64,000 nucleotides of DNA from Lacipirellulaceae bacterium (GTDB taxonomy: Bacteria > Planctomycetota > Planctomycetia > Pirellulales > Lacipirellulaceae): contig JAVJRG010000013.1 of NCBI GenBank assembly GCA_040218535.1, positions 82,394 to 146,393 on the forward strand. Direction: 5' to 3'. The notes beneath the pieces were generated by a model. That model was not told the origin of the DNA. It did not search any database and saw only the letters and a program-made list of their open reading frames with translations. This document shows, one piece after another, positions 53,134 through 62,412 of this stretch (positions are counted from its first letter, which is position 1; the number at the start of each line of letters is the position of its first letter). The translations under genes and the position numbers were made by a program.

Positions 53134-56100
53134 TTAAGAAGCTGCGGACCCTTCCCCGGCAAGAGCAGTAAATGCGTTGCTGAATCCTTCGTAGGTATCC
53201 AATCGTCCTTTATTGGTTTCTTCTAACGCGTTTGTAGCGGAACGAGCCAGATGGGCACCCAATACTCGGTAGGCCTCAAATTGTCTCACATCAAAGAACT
53301 GATCGGATGTAGGCTCGTGTGGAAAGTCGGGATTGCTGGCTCGATATTCTCTGACAGTCAGCGCTTCGTCTCCCGAGTAGGACGCCTTGAGATACAACAA
53401 GTATCCCTGTTCCCGATCCATTTCGTCACGTTCCGGATAGTGGATTTTCCCTATCACCCAATGCCTTGACGAGACCCCTTGATCGTCCGGCCGTATCTCT
53501 TCAGTATCGATCTCAATCTCGATACCCAGCTCGATTTTCGCCAGCCTTTGAACGGTCGCGAGTCCGTTAAACTGATATCGCGGGTCGGCCTCCCCGTCGC
53601 AGGCGAAAATAAAACGGCAGCGCCTTCTCAGGAGTTCGATGACGCCAAGATTCTCAATGTGACCACCGTCGGACAGGTTTACCCAGGGGCCGTTCTCGTC
53701 AAGCCTGCTTGTTGCTTCCCGTATCAAATTGAAAATTGGTAGCCGCCAGGGTTTCGTATGTCTCACCTCTTCAGTCTCAACCGAATAGGCACGCTCGGCA
53801 TTCATTTTCTGCTCTGTTACTGCATCGTCCAAGTTGCTTGATAAATCCTCAGAGAGCCGCATCGCCGCGACGATACCACTGCCGATAAATCCTCCTCCCG
53901 AGACTGTCGAGAGATAGTCAACATGTCGAAACACTCCCTTTGAATTGAGTATTTGGGCAATCCCTAGGCAAAGAGACGCGGATCGAATCCCGCCGCCTGA
54001 AAAAGCGAGACCAACGAGGCCGTACTGAGCTCTCGGTACCGTTTCCCTGAAATCAATACTCTCCGAAGTCTGCCTCGTATCACCAGATCTTGTTTCATCG
54101 ATAGAATTTAGCGTCGACCATCGTGGAATGACGACCTGCAACAGCTCTTGCCGAAAGACTTCTGGGAAGCGGTTGTTCGTTTTAGCATTCTGGAGCAAAG
54201 CTGCAGGGTTTGGTACCCAGTAGCCAAGTCTTACGTTCAAGAAAGTCATTAGCATGACAATGAAGCCGTTTGTAAACCGACCCATGTTCGGAGAGACTGC
54301 AGCCGCCGAAACGGCGACGGCAGTATTTAGCCTGACTCGAGAGTACGCTTTTTCCATGATGTTTGTGGTTACATACCCTGTCCTGCTACCCCCGCAGTAG
54401 AGCTTGCTGAAAATAAAGAAATCGCTGCGCGTGCTCCTCAGAGCCAAGTCTTTACTGTTCTGAAGGTTGATGGCTGTATTTACGAGCAAATAGGGGCCAG
54501 TCGAACCAAGCTGAGAAAGTTCTGAAAGCCGCACGTCAATCTCGGGGCCGACACCAGGCTTGGTTTTCATCAGGAACGCCTCGGAAAGGCGGTCTCGGTA
54601 GTATCCATGAATGGATGTCGCATTGAAATCAAAGAAACAGTAGGCCAGTGTGAAAAGCATGCTTGAGCACAGAAGCAAGATTCGATGCTTTATCGGATAG
54701 GATTGCTCTGATAACTCTCGTCGAATCTCTTTGACATCTTCTAAGTCGCCGAAGAGGCCGGATCCGACCATCACAACAACTTGATTCGCAGGATTGAGAG
54801 AGTTCGTTTCCCCGGTGGGAACACAAAACTTCGCCATCGCAATCGTTACAAGCTCATCGAAATCGAAAATAGTTGCCGGACGTCTAACGTAGATCTTCAT
54901 TCTCTCGGTCAAATCCCCAGAGCTTGGGACACGTGGGTTTGAAAGATCTGCCAAGACGCGTAAAGCTTGTCTATTCCCTGGAGAACTACTTAGCGCGCGA
55001 GTAACAATCTCGTTTCTGGCCGCGCGAGCTAAGGCGGCTCCTCCTTCTGATACGTCGATCTCCTTAGCAAGAATCTCAAGCTCTAAGGTTTTTCTCTGAC
55101 GAAGGCTCCTTCTCATCCTTTCTTGCTCGATGGCGCGATAGATCTCCCGCTCATCCAGTCCATTCACGTCGACAGACGCTTCTGAATCAACAAGCTCGAT
55201 TGAGGCTTGATCGAGAGACTTTAAGCATCCCTTAAGGACAGCTTGCCGGACGACCAGCCGTTGTTTCGAAAGACTGACGTCGTGACCTCTCTTCTTGCTA
55301 GACTCTTTCTGCGAGCTATTTGGTTTGCCGCGACCGACAATGCCGTTTCTTTCCGCTTCAGAACTGGTGGCAAGATAGGGCAAGGCTCCGGGGTAAGCAG
55401 AAGTCGATCGGCTACCTACGCCTAAGTCTGGCACTTCGCTCCCAATGTAGGAGGCAAATTCTTCTTGGTCTCGTGCGTTTGGGAACGTGGATTTGAGCTG
55501 AGCAATGTACCCATCGATACTCTGGTCGCGCAGCTTTAGCTCGAGGTGCTCATTAAAGTCGGTGATGGTCTCGATATGGGCGTGTCGGTCATCGCCCATG
55601 ACGAAGCTTGTTACAACTTGAGAAACAACTTCGTTCTCGCAAATCTCCTGCATACCTTTCTCATCCAACAGTTTCTCAACTCGCTTGGCCGCTGCTCCCT
55701 TGAGAGTCGCAGGATTTCCATTGAATTTCTCGATCGCAAGCTGGACCAGACCTGCTCGATCTCTTCTCGCAACCTGCTGGACGAATCGAAAGCGATCCAA
55801 TTCTGCCACGTCATATAACTCGTAGCCAGCGTCAACAAATTGCTGCGCCGTTCCGTAGTATCCCTTTAACCAGTCAGTGAGCAGGGGCGGGTTCTGCACA
55901 TTCTCCGACGGAATAGGAGGCATCGCTTCATATTTAACGTTGAGATTCTCTGCCTGAGCTCGAAGACTCTCCAAGATCGGCACATAGGCTTTTGGTATGA
56001 CAAACCCGCCTTGATCCTTGCCGTTATCAATAGAGAACTCTCTTGCGACGAGTGCTGAGAGCGGCCGTGATAGCTCCCCAAGCTCTTTCTTGACTTTCTC

Positions 56101-56973
56101 GACGAGATCTCTGGTGCTGCCTTCTCGGTCCACGGTGATGACCAGACATATCAGCGGCGACAGGCACAGAAGGATTGATACCAAAGAGTCCCAATCATAG
56201 GCCCGACGGCCGCTCACAAGATAGCGCACACCAATGGCAACACCTGAAACGAATAATGCGGATAGAACCAGGTAGAATTCAGGGATGTCTGCGAAGGGGA
56301 GGGACTTTGGAAGCAGATAGAAGGGGTTCCCGTAAACGACGAAATCAACCAACAAGACGAGCGCGATGACCAACAACCCGAAACCGAGCAAACCGAATCC
56401 TACCGTCTGCCAATCAAGTTGTTTGTCCGCTGACTTGGGGAAGACTTTCCTCCAGGCTGCTAACACTCCACCAGCACCAACGACACTACTGGCGACTCCT
56501 GGCCACGTGAAAGTGACATCCCGGAAGTAGTCGCGGTACCACTCGACGCAATGAGCAAGGAGTAAGACAGCAGTTCCACAGAGTAGCCCCAGGATAAACC
56601 AACCGATTGCCGCAACAAACAGATTACGGCGCTCAACTCCGGGTAAGAATACCCTTCCAAAACCTCGTCGCACTCCAATCAGTGCTGGCAGGACATTGGC
56701 ACACAAGCCAAACGAAAGTGAGAATACTGCTAGCGTCCTAAGTGGGTGCCCTAAGATGTCAAAATGAAAATAGCCCAGGATTAGACCAGCTATGAGAAAC
56801 ATTGGTAGTGTGATCAAGGCATTGTTGAGAACCCCTATCATGAATAGTGCGATGCTGCCCAGCTGGGGCATGAGTTTCCCCACTGACAGGTAGCTGGCGT
56901 GATTCCTTAGCCAGCGTAGGGATCGCGACTCGTATCCAGCTTGGTCGTAGTCTTCATGAGGAAACGGGAACAT
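53134..56973 (-). CDS. Large membrane protein with C-terminal patatin-like phospholipase domain
   Basis: The 1,279-residue protein has about seven hydrophobic segments in its first 290 residues (for example SIALFMIGVLNNALITLPMFLIAGLILGYF, FVAAIGWFILGLLCGTAVLLLA). A long soluble part with coiled segments follows (about 300-750), then another hydrophobic stretch near 755-775 (ILLLCSSMLFTLAYCFF). The patatin domain begins at about residue 985: oxyanion loop FSGGGIRSAS, nucleophile Ser in LSTVSGGGFIGSG (about residue 1023) and catalytic Asp in NLSDGGHIENLG (about 1101). Patatins hydrolyse phospholipid acyl chains. Placement on a multi-pass membrane protein implies action on the cell's own membrane or on lipids reaching it. 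Single gene; convergent with the gene before it and divergent from the operon at 57.4 kb. Confidence 0.88.
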   Translation of the reverse strand: MFPFPHEDYDQAGYESRSLRWLRNHASYLSVGKLMPQLGSIALFMIGVLNNALITLPMFLIAGLILGYFHFDILGHPLRTLAVFSLSFGLCANVLPALIGVRRGFGRVFLPGVERRNLFVAAIGWFILGLLCGTAVLLLAHCVEWYRDYFRDVTFTWPGVASSVVGAGGVLAAWRKVFPKSADKQLDWQTVGFGLLGFGLLVIALVLLVDFVVYGNPFYLLPKSLPFADIPEFYLVLSALFVSGVAIGVRYLVSGRRAYDWDSLVSILLCLSPLICLVITVDREGSTRDLVEKVKKELGELSRPLSALVAREFSIDNGKDQGGFVIPKAYVPILESLRAQAENLNVKYEAMPPIPSENVQNPPLLTDWLKGYYGTAQQFVDAGYELYDVAELDRFRFVQQVARRDRAGLVQLAIEKFNGNPATLKGAAAKRVEKLLDEKGMQEICENEVVSQVVTSFVMGDDRHAHIETITDFNEHLELKLRDQSIDGYIAQLKSTFPNARDQEEFASYIGSEVPDLGVGSRSTSAYPGALPYLATSSEAERNGIVGRGKPNSSQKESSKKRGHDVSLSKQRLVVRQAVLKGCLKSLDQASIELVDSEASVDVNGLDEREIYRAIEQERMRRSLRQRKTLELEILAKEIDVSEGGAALARAARNEIVTRALSSSPGNRQALRVLADLSNPRVPSSGDLTERMKIYVRRPATIFDFDELVTIAMAKFCVPTGETNSLNPANQVVVMVGSGLFGDLEDVKEIRRELSEQSYPIKHRILLLCSSMLFTLAYCFFDFNATSIHGYYRDRLSEAFLMKTKPGVGPEIDVRLSELSQLGSTGPYLLVNTAINLQNSKDLALRSTRSDFFIFSKLYCGGSRTGYVTTNIMEKAYSRVRLNTAVAVSAAAVSPNMGRFTNGFIVMLMTFLNVRLGYWVPNPAALLQNAKTNNRFPEVFRQELLQVVIPRWSTLNSIDETRSGDTRQTSESIDFRETVPRAQYGLVGLAFSGGGIRSASLCLGIAQILNSKGVFRHVDYLSTVSGGGFIGSGIVAAMRLSEDLSSNLDDAVTEQKMNAERAYSVETEEVRHTKPWRLPIFNLIREATSRLDENGPWVNLSDGGHIENLGVIELLRRRCRFIFACDGEADPRYQFNGLATVQRLAKIELGIEIEIDTEEIRPDDQGVSSRHWVIGKIHYPERDEMDREQGYLLYLKASYSGDEALTVREYRASNPDFPHEPTSDQFFDVRQFEAYRVLGAHLARSATNALEETNKGRLDTYEGFSNAFTALAGEGSAAS

Positions 56974-57391
56974 GGTGAAGTTCTCTTCGGATACTAGAAG
57001 CAGTTGAAGAACAAGGTATCTTGTCGGAAGCTAGAACTGAGAAGCTGAGCTAGCTGCCATGCTCCAGCAGTTTTCGGGTCGGGCTCAGTTGCCGTCGGTT
57101 TTTCGTCTCTCATGGCAGCAATTTTACGGATGGACGCGTAGAAGCCACGAGGCGGTGCATTTCAGCCGAGTGATTTATAGCATCATCACAGCCTTAGCTG
57201 TAGTAATTGGAATACCTGTCCTCGACTAGTCTCCAGAGCTCTGGGGCAATCAAAATCTGAGCGACCTTCATTTCTGGCGACTCACCTAAATCCACCCCCA
57301 AACCGTGGCATAAATGATTGAGGAAGACGTTAGCCTTCCCGATGCCACTTCTTGGCTAATTTTCGGCACCTTTCACCCCCAGGAGACCGCT
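56974..57391. other. Divergent promoter region
   Basis: About 420 bases between the patatin gene (minus) and the ubiquitin-like cassette (plus). It must hold both promoters. AGGAG at 57381 is the ribosome site of the first cassette gene. No clear operator, repeat or att site is seen. Confidence 0.45.
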
Positions 57392-57598
57392 ATGGCGGAG
57401 CTGATTGCGCTAGCCCTTGCGCTGGTGCTCATCGTGTTAGCCTTTGCGCTGGCTCGCGAGCACCGACTGCGATGTGCGCTAGAGCGACTACTACAACTGA
57501 TCCTACGAACCAGGAGGCCCAGTGAACCGCAGAACGAAACAACGAAGCCATCGACTGATGATGCTGGCGTGTCTCCCACTACTGGCAAGCTGCAGTAG
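57392..57598 (+). CDS. Small single-span membrane protein
   Basis: The 68-residue protein starts MAELIALALALVLIVLAFAL, a single transmembrane helix, followed by a basic region (REHRLRCALERLLQLILRTRR) and a polar tail. I chose the ATG at 57392, with an AGGAG ribosome site about six bases upstream, over an in-frame start at 57314. Its 3' part overlaps the next gene (start 57522) by 77 bases in another frame. First gene of the plus-strand cassette; the function is unknown, and it could be a membrane anchor or holin-like peptide. Confidence 0.65.
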   Translation: MAELIALALALVLIVLAFALAREHRLRCALERLLQLILRTRRPSEPQNETTKPSTDDAGVSPTTGKLQ

Positions 57599-58040
57599 CG
57601 ATGAACGCATCGTGCAAGTCGCGACCGAGGCAGCCGATCGGCAAGCCGATCAGAACCAGCAGATGTTCGAACTGCAACAGCAGGTCCAGCACGAACGGCA
57701 GTCGCTCTCCGACGGCTGGACTGATCTCAACACCCAGCGACGTCAATTGGCCGAGACGCGTCGTGCCGATGGGAAGCGACACCGAGCACGACAAGGTTTT
57801 TCTGTTGTGTTGGTCGCAGTCCTCGTGTTGGTACTGACGTGGCAGTTGCTGCAGGCAAAGCCATCGGGAACTGAGGTGGAGCTGGATGCTCTGGAGCTGA
57901 TGCTCGAGGAAGGCAGAGATTTCTTGCCCCTCCGACCAGCGAACAGGAGCAGCATCACGCCGCCACCTCAAGCCGATCTGCCCCCACAGCAACTGTCCCA
58001 CGCGCCTACCAATGAAAACTCAACCCCAGAGGACCCCTAA
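57522..58040 (+). CDS. Lipoprotein-like coiled-coil membrane protein
   Basis: The 172-residue product opens with a basic start and a hydrophobic segment ending in a lipobox-like LLASC (MMLACLPLLASCSSDE). A heptad-rich coiled coil (about 30-85, with QMFELQQQVQHERQSL) and a second hydrophobic span (FSVVLVAVLVLVLTWQLL, about 93-110) follow, then a Pro/Gln-rich tail. The GTG start at 57522 has a strong AGGAGG site. The gene overlaps the previous one and ends TAATG, sharing one base with the next start. The layout (anchor, coil, span) suggests a spacer or scaffold at the membrane; the family is not recognised. Confidence 0.75.
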   Translation: MNRRTKQRSHRLMMLACLPLLASCSSDERIVQVATEAADRQADQNQQMFELQQQVQHERQSLSDGWTDLNTQRRQLAETRRADGKRHRARQGFSVVLVAVLVLVLTWQLLQAKPSGTEVELDALELMLEEGRDFLPLRPANRSSITPPPQADLPPQQLSHAPTNENSTPEDP

Positions 58041-58408
58041 TGAGCCACATCGTTACAATTTCTACCCAAGTCCGCGATCCGATCGCCATCGAAGCGGCCT
58101 GCTCGCGCTTGAAGCTCAGCCCTCCAAACCAGGGCACTCACCGCCTCTTCAATGATTCGATCGCAGGATTGGCGGTGCTGTTACCGGACTGGAAGTACCC
58201 GGTCGTCTGCCAGACAGGCACGGGTCAGCTCCGCTACGACAATTTTAACGGTCGCTGGGGAGACCCAGCCCGACTCGATCAGTTCCTCCAGTCATACGCC
58301 GTCGAAAAAGCAAAGCTGACCGCCCGGCGACAGGGTCATGCGGTCGCCGAAGCATCGCTCCCTGACGGTTCGATCCGATTGAACGTGGCCGTGGGAGGTG
58401 ACCTATGA
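58040..58408 (+). CDS. DUF1257 (Ycf35-like) protein
   Basis: The 122-residue protein matches DUF1257: MSHIVTISTQVRDPIAIEAAC, then GLAVLLPDWKYPVVCQTGTG, LRYDNFNGRWGDPARLDQFL and QSYAVEKAKLTARRQGHAV. Homologues are the Ycf35 proteins of cyanobacteria and red-algal plastids, and they usually pair with a DUF2997 gene, as here. The role is unknown. The ATG shares one base with the upstream stop, and the 3' end overlaps the next start by four bases (ATGA), so the three genes are co-translated. In planctomycetes these two small proteins recur beside AAA ATPase and MoaD/ThiS-type genes, which is the arrangement of this cassette. Confidence 0.85.
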   Translation: MSHIVTISTQVRDPIAIEAACSRLKLSPPNQGTHRLFNDSIAGLAVLLPDWKYPVVCQTGTGQLRYDNFNGRWGDPARLDQFLQSYAVEKAKLTARRQGHAVAEASLPDGSIRLNVAVGGDL

Positions 58409-58641
58409 AACGCTTATGTGGTAACACCACAATTAAACATATCGAAATCACCATCTCTCCCACGGGTGAGACCAAGCTGCAAACGCTCGGCTTTCACGGC
58501 TCGAGCTGCCAGGAAGCGTCTCGCCAGTTCGAGCAGGCTTTGGGGGTTGTGACCCAGCAGCGACTGACCGAAGAGTATTACGCTGTGCAGTCGCAGCAAC
58601 AAGCCTCTCAAACGGCCGGTCAGTCGAGCGGGGAGGTGTGA
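58405..58641 (+). CDS. DUF2997 protein
   Basis: The 78-residue protein reads IKHIEITISPTGETKLQTLGF, then GSSCQEASRQFEQALGVV and RLTEEYY, the full DUF2997 pattern with its single conserved Cys. It is the usual partner of DUF1257. It overlaps the DUF1257 gene by four bases and ends TGATG, overlapping the next start by one base. The function is unknown; binding to DUF1257 is inferred from constant linkage. Confidence 0.85.
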   Translation: MKRLCGNTTIKHIEITISPTGETKLQTLGFHGSSCQEASRQFEQALGVVTQQRLTEEYYAVQSQQQASQTAGQSSGEV

Positions 58642-59321
58642 TGCAGCAGCGAACTATTTCTTCTCAACCGAGTTCTCTCACAAAGACTTCCCGCATCTCG
58701 AACTGGCACCCGGTCCTCGTGGTCCTTGAAGGGAACCACGACATCGCGTTTCTGACGGCTATATCAACCATCCTCAGTAGGCAAGACAGATCGATCCCTG
58801 ATCTCACCGCTTGGGAAGCCGCAGGCCATATCGTCTTCGTTCCTATCGGAGGAGGCGGAGCGAGTGACATCGCCTCCTGGGGCGAGCGGCTGGCTCGTCT
58901 CCGTCAACCGCGGTTTCACCTGCATGACCGCGAATGCGGCGCTGAAGCACTTAGGCGCCTCACTGTCATTGCTCGCTTAGACCAGCAGCCTAACTGTACG
59001 GCCCGCATCACCTCGCGCCGCTCGCTGGAGAATTTTCTCCATCCACGAGCCTTTCAAAGGGCGGGTGGCCCCCAGCTGGTCATCCATGCTCAAACGAATG
59101 TGGCCGTTGCACTAGCCAAGGCGAGACTGGCCCGTTCGGCTCCCCAGCTTGACTGGAAGACCCTTTCGCAGCGGACGCAGCGAAGACTGATCGCGAGCGC
59201 CAAGCGGTGGCTCAATCGCGAAGCGGTCCAGCAGATGACCCCTGAGCTACTCGCTCAGTCCGACTCGCAGAGTGAGCTAATCGGATGGCTCCGCGCACTA
59301 CGTGAATTGGTGGAATTCTAA
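58641..59321 (+). CDS. TOPRIM-like nuclease-fold protein
   Basis: The 226-residue protein has the signs of a single-domain TOPRIM: VLVVLEGNHDIAFL with Glu30, FHLHDREC with Asp96 and Glu98, and RSLENFL with Glu130, the layout seen in OLD-like and DUF4435-type TOPRIM proteins. I took the ATG at 58641, which overlaps the previous stop (TGATG) and has GGGGAGGT upstream. It should bind Mg2+ and may cut or join nucleic acid. Presence of a TOPRIM protein inside a ubiquitin-like/AAA cassette points to a DNA- or RNA-related job for the whole operon. There is no ATPase fused to it; the AAA protein encoded next could fill that role. Confidence 0.65.
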   Translation: MQQRTISSQPSSLTKTSRISNWHPVLVVLEGNHDIAFLTAISTILSRQDRSIPDLTAWEAAGHIVFVPIGGGGASDIASWGERLARLRQPRFHLHDRECGAEALRRLTVIARLDQQPNCTARITSRRSLENFLHPRAFQRAGGPQLVIHAQTNVAVALAKARLARSAPQLDWKTLSQRTQRRLIASAKRWLNREAVQQMTPELLAQSDSQSELIGWLRALRELVEF

Positions 59322-59376
59322 GTCGATCAATTTGCGTGCCTCGTTGAACTCAACCGTCAATCAGAAAGGAGGTGCT

Positions 59377-60867
59377 ATGCGCCTTACCAACTCACTCAGT
59401 GAACACGTCCGCGCCTGTTTCTCAGGGATCTGGGTCGAAACGGCCGAACCCGAGGAAGCGCTCACTGAGATCCGTACGCTCTGTGAACAACAAGCCTGGC
59501 ACTTGGCTCACTGGAATCTTGAAACGGGTCTTACGCTCAGCGGGCAGGGTACTGCCCCTGATGCAAACCTCACGGCAGAAGACCCACTCACGGCCGTCCG
59601 TGCAGCCAGCGAACTTGCATCCGCTGACACCCCCGCACTGCTGGTACTGGAGAACTTCCACCGCTTCCTGCAATCGTCCGAGATCGTGCAGGCGCTTGCT
59701 GAGCAACTCAACCTGGGCAAGCAGCAACGGACCTTTCTCGTCGTGCTGGCTCCAACCGTGGAACTACCCCTCGAACTGGAAAAACGGTTTGTGGTGCTGC
59801 AGCACTCACTACCTGACCGTGAGCAACTGCTCACGATTGCCCGGGAGTTGGCCACCGAGCCAGGCGAGTTACCTGAGGGACAACCCCTGCAAAAAGTGCT
59901 CGAAGCGGCTGCCGGTCTTACCCGGCTGGAAGCCGAAGGAGCCATGAGCCTATCGCTCATTCGCCACGGTCAGTTGCAACCCGAAACGCTATGGCACCTG
60001 AAGAGCCAGCAGCTAAAAAAGAGTCGCCTGTTAACGCTTCACGAAGGGAACGAGTCTTTCTCCAGTCTCGGGGGTCTTCAGGCGCTCAAGGCGTTCTGTC
60101 TCCAGGCGCTACGCTCGCAGCAGACGACACTGCAAGCCAAGGGGGTGCTGCTACTCTCACCGCCCGGCTGTGGCAAATCGGCTTTCTGCAAAGCACTGGG
60201 CAATGAGGTGGGCCGCCCCACACTTCGCCTCGATATGGGCGCCCTGATGGGCTCGCTGGTGGGACAGAGTGAAGCCAACCTGCGCCGCGCTTTGGCACAG
60301 GCCGAAGCGATGGCACCCTGCGTGCTCATGATCGATGAGATTGAGAAGGGCCTAGCAGGGTCTAATACCGGTGCCGCCGATAGCGGCGTCTCGGCCCGCC
60401 TGTTCGGAACGCTCCTGAGTTGGCTGGCTGATCGAGAGCCGGACGTGTTTGTGGTGGCCACCGCCAATCAGATTGAGCCGCTGCCTGCCGAACTGACCCG
60501 CGCCGAGCGTTTTGATGGGGTGTTCTTTGTCGATTTGCCAGGCGCAGAGGAACGGCAGGCAATCTGGTCGATTCACCGCACGGAGTTTCAGATCGGTGAC
60601 GAACAGTCGCTACCTACCGACACGGACTGGACGGGTGCGGAGATTCGCGCCTGTTGCCGCTTGGCCAAACTACTGGGCAACTCCCTAGCAGAGACCGCCC
60701 AGCAAGTCGTGCCGGTGGCGGTGTCCTCAGCAGAATCAATCAGTAAGCTGCGCCGGTGGGCCAGCGGACGCTGTCTGTCCGCCAACCAGCCGGGGATTTA
60801 CCAGACAACAACCGTTGCCAACGGACAACGACGACGTGGGCTAAACATCAAGCCTTCGGCGAACTAG
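59377..60867 (+). CDS. AAA+ ATPase, Ycf46-like
   Basis: The 496-residue protein has an N-terminal degenerate nucleotide-binding half (ALLVLENFHRFLQ, LVVLAPTVELPLELEK) and a C-terminal active AAA domain: Walker A SPPGCGKSAF (about residue 265), Walker B VLMIDEIEKG (about 320), a sensor-type VVATANQIEPLP and the following Arg finger region (LTRAERFDGVFF). The two-part layout and the words LELEKRF and LPAELTRAERFD match cyanobacterial/plastid Ycf46 and related Planctomycetes proteins. The ATG at 59377 has a perfect AGAAAGGAGG ribosome site; the longer in-frame start at 59302 overlaps the TOPRIM gene. Ycf35- and Ycf46-like proteins encoded in one operon is notable. It probably remodels or unfolds a target protein. 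Confidence 0.88.
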   Translation: MRLTNSLSEHVRACFSGIWVETAEPEEALTEIRTLCEQQAWHLAHWNLETGLTLSGQGTAPDANLTAEDPLTAVRAASELASADTPALLVLENFHRFLQSSEIVQALAEQLNLGKQQRTFLVVLAPTVELPLELEKRFVVLQHSLPDREQLLTIARELATEPGELPEGQPLQKVLEAAAGLTRLEAEGAMSLSLIRHGQLQPETLWHLKSQQLKKSRLLTLHEGNESFSSLGGLQALKAFCLQALRSQQTTLQAKGVLLLSPPGCGKSAFCKALGNEVGRPTLRLDMGALMGSLVGQSEANLRRALAQAEAMAPCVLMIDEIEKGLAGSNTGAADSGVSARLFGTLLSWLADREPDVFVVATANQIEPLPAELTRAERFDGVFFVDLPGAEERQAIWSIHRTEFQIGDEQSLPTDTDWTGAEIRACCRLAKLLGNSLAETAQQVVPVAVSSAESISKLRRWASGRCLSANQPGIYQTTTVANGQRRRGLNIKPSAN

Positions 60868-60904
60868 TTCACAACCGGAAAGCGACAACCTGGAGGACTA
60901 TCCG

Positions 60905-61180
60905 ATGCCCCGTGATCCGGCTGAGCTGTCTCATGAATCGCTCGCTCATATTGTCCGCCTAGTACAGCAATGGCTCTATCGAGAGGAGCTCGCTGACGGC
61001 ACGCTCCGCTGGAACCTCGACAAAGAGTGGGGTGCCGTGGACGTCTGCTGCGATCTGGCCGCGCTGCTCGAAAGTTACGGACTTATTCCACCCGCTGCGG
61101 AGGACAGCTCCACAAAAACTTCACCCTCATACTCAGAAAGGAGCCGCCATGACACTCATGCTCGAAGAGACGACCGATGA
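60905..61180 (+). CDS. Small acidic protein of the cassette
   Basis: The 91-residue protein starts MPRDPAELSHESLAHIVRLVQQWLY and has conserved-looking WNLDKEWGAVDVCCDLAALLESYGLIP. The ATG has a GGAGG site nine bases upstream. Its 3' 32 bases overlap the next gene, whose ribosome site lies within it. I do not know the family; similar short proteins occur in planctomycete and phage cassettes. Confidence 0.7.
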   Translation: MPRDPAELSHESLAHIVRLVQQWLYREELADGTLRWNLDKEWGAVDVCCDLAALLESYGLIPPAAEDSSTKTSPSYSERSRHDTHARRDDR

Positions 61181-62120
61181 GACAACTGACGAGCAACGGT
61201 CCCACGAAGGAGAGAATGGTCCAGGCAGCCGGCTAAGACAGACCATGGTTGGCGTACGCCTGTCGATCTCTTGGTTGGGGCTCCGGCGGAGTCTCACCCG
61301 GGAGCAGAAATCCCAAGCAGCGCGAGCCTTTGAAGCCAGTAGCGACTATGTGGCCGCCAGCAAGAAGCTGCTCGATACCAAGTCGCCCGCGTTTCAGGCG
61401 GTGACCGCAATCCGGACCCGCGCTACGGCACTCTGGAAAGGGATGTCATTACCATTCCCCGTGGCCGGCTTGCGGCTGATGCGCGCAGAGGACGTGGAGA
61501 CGTTCGATGGGCGGATGCGCGATCTGAGTGGCGAGCTTCGTGAAGCGGTTGCCAAGCTGGAGCATGAGTACGAAGACCTGCGGACCGCTGCCCGGGAGCG
61601 ACTCGGTTCGCTCTATGACCGCTCGGACTATCCGCTTTCGCTGAGTGAGGAGTTCGCCCTGGAGTGGGAGTTTCCCACAGTCGAGCCGCCCGATTACCTC
61701 CGGCGACTCAATCCCGAGCTCTATCGCCGCGAGTGTCAGCGGGTAGCACACCAATTCGACCAGGCAGTCGAACTGGCCGAGCAGGCCTTTCTGGCTGAGT
61801 TCTCGGAGCTGATCGCTCATCTGGGTGAACGCCTCTCGGGGGCCGCCGATGGAAAACCAAAAGTGTTTCGGGATACGGCCGTGGAAAAACTGCACACGTT
61901 CTTCGCACGGTTCAGTCATCTGAATATCGGTAGCGATGAGCAACTCGAGCAACTGGTCGACCAATCGCAGCAACTGCTCCAAGGCGTTCAGCCGCAGCAG
62001 CTGCGCTCCGATGCGAGCCTACGCAAGCACATCAGCAGCGAGCTCCGGCAGGTCGAGTCCAGCCTATCCGACCTGATGACCGACCGACCCCGCCGGCATC
62101 TGCTGCGCGAGCCCAAGTAA
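61149..62120 (+). CDS. Helical protein, DUF3150-like
   Basis: The 323-residue protein is almost all helix with long coiled segments. VGVRLSISWLGLRRSLTREQ, then KLLDTKSPAFQAVTAIRTRA and LPFPVAGLRLMRAEDVETFD, resemble the start of DUF3150-type proteins of phages and mobile elements (first a grip loop, then a coiled body). I chose the ATG at 61149, with AAAGGAG seven bases upstream. It overlaps the previous gene by 32 bases; the next start is 12 bases after its stop. No catalytic motif is visible. It may form a ring or filament with the AAA protein; that is a guess from context. Confidence 0.7.
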   Translation: MTLMLEETTDETTDEQRSHEGENGPGSRLRQTMVGVRLSISWLGLRRSLTREQKSQAARAFEASSDYVAASKKLLDTKSPAFQAVTAIRTRATALWKGMSLPFPVAGLRLMRAEDVETFDGRMRDLSGELREAVAKLEHEYEDLRTAARERLGSLYDRSDYPLSLSEEFALEWEFPTVEPPDYLRRLNPELYRRECQRVAHQFDQAVELAEQAFLAEFSELIAHLGERLSGAADGKPKVFRDTAVEKLHTFFARFSHLNIGSDEQLEQLVDQSQQLLQGVQPQQLRSDASLRKHISSELRQVESSLSDLMTDRPRRHLLREPK

Positions 62121-62132
62121 ATGGAGCTGCCA

Positions 62133-62384
62133 ATGCAATTGATCATTGATCCCCGCGGCGGCTGTCGCTGTCTCTATACGGACAAGTTCGCCTTGCGTGA
62201 GCTGGGCAGCATGCGGATTGAGCGGGCCTCGCATGTCGAGCCGGACGAGCAGGGTGATTGGCTGGTGGACCTGGGGCCTGTAGAAGGACCACGTCTGGGG
62301 CCGTTTCCTTTGCGACGCGAAGCCTTAGCTGCCGAAGTCGCATGGCTGGAGGCGCACCGGTTGACCATTAACTCTCGATCCTAG
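62133..62384 (+). CDS. Small conserved planctomycete-type protein
   Basis: The 83-residue protein has a conserved-looking core IERASHVEPDEQGDWLVDL and LGPFPLRREALAAEVAWLE, a pattern I know from short proteins in planctomycete and phage genomes. The ATG at 62133 has GGAG about seven bases upstream; an ATG at 62121, directly after the preceding stop, is the alternative. Function unknown. Confidence 0.7.
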   Translation: MQLIIDPRGGCRCLYTDKFALRELGSMRIERASHVEPDEQGDWLVDLGPVEGPRLGPFPLRREALAAEVAWLEAHRLTINSRS

Positions 62385-62412
62385 TGGGTTTTCTCAGGGT
62401 TCGCCTCTGACA

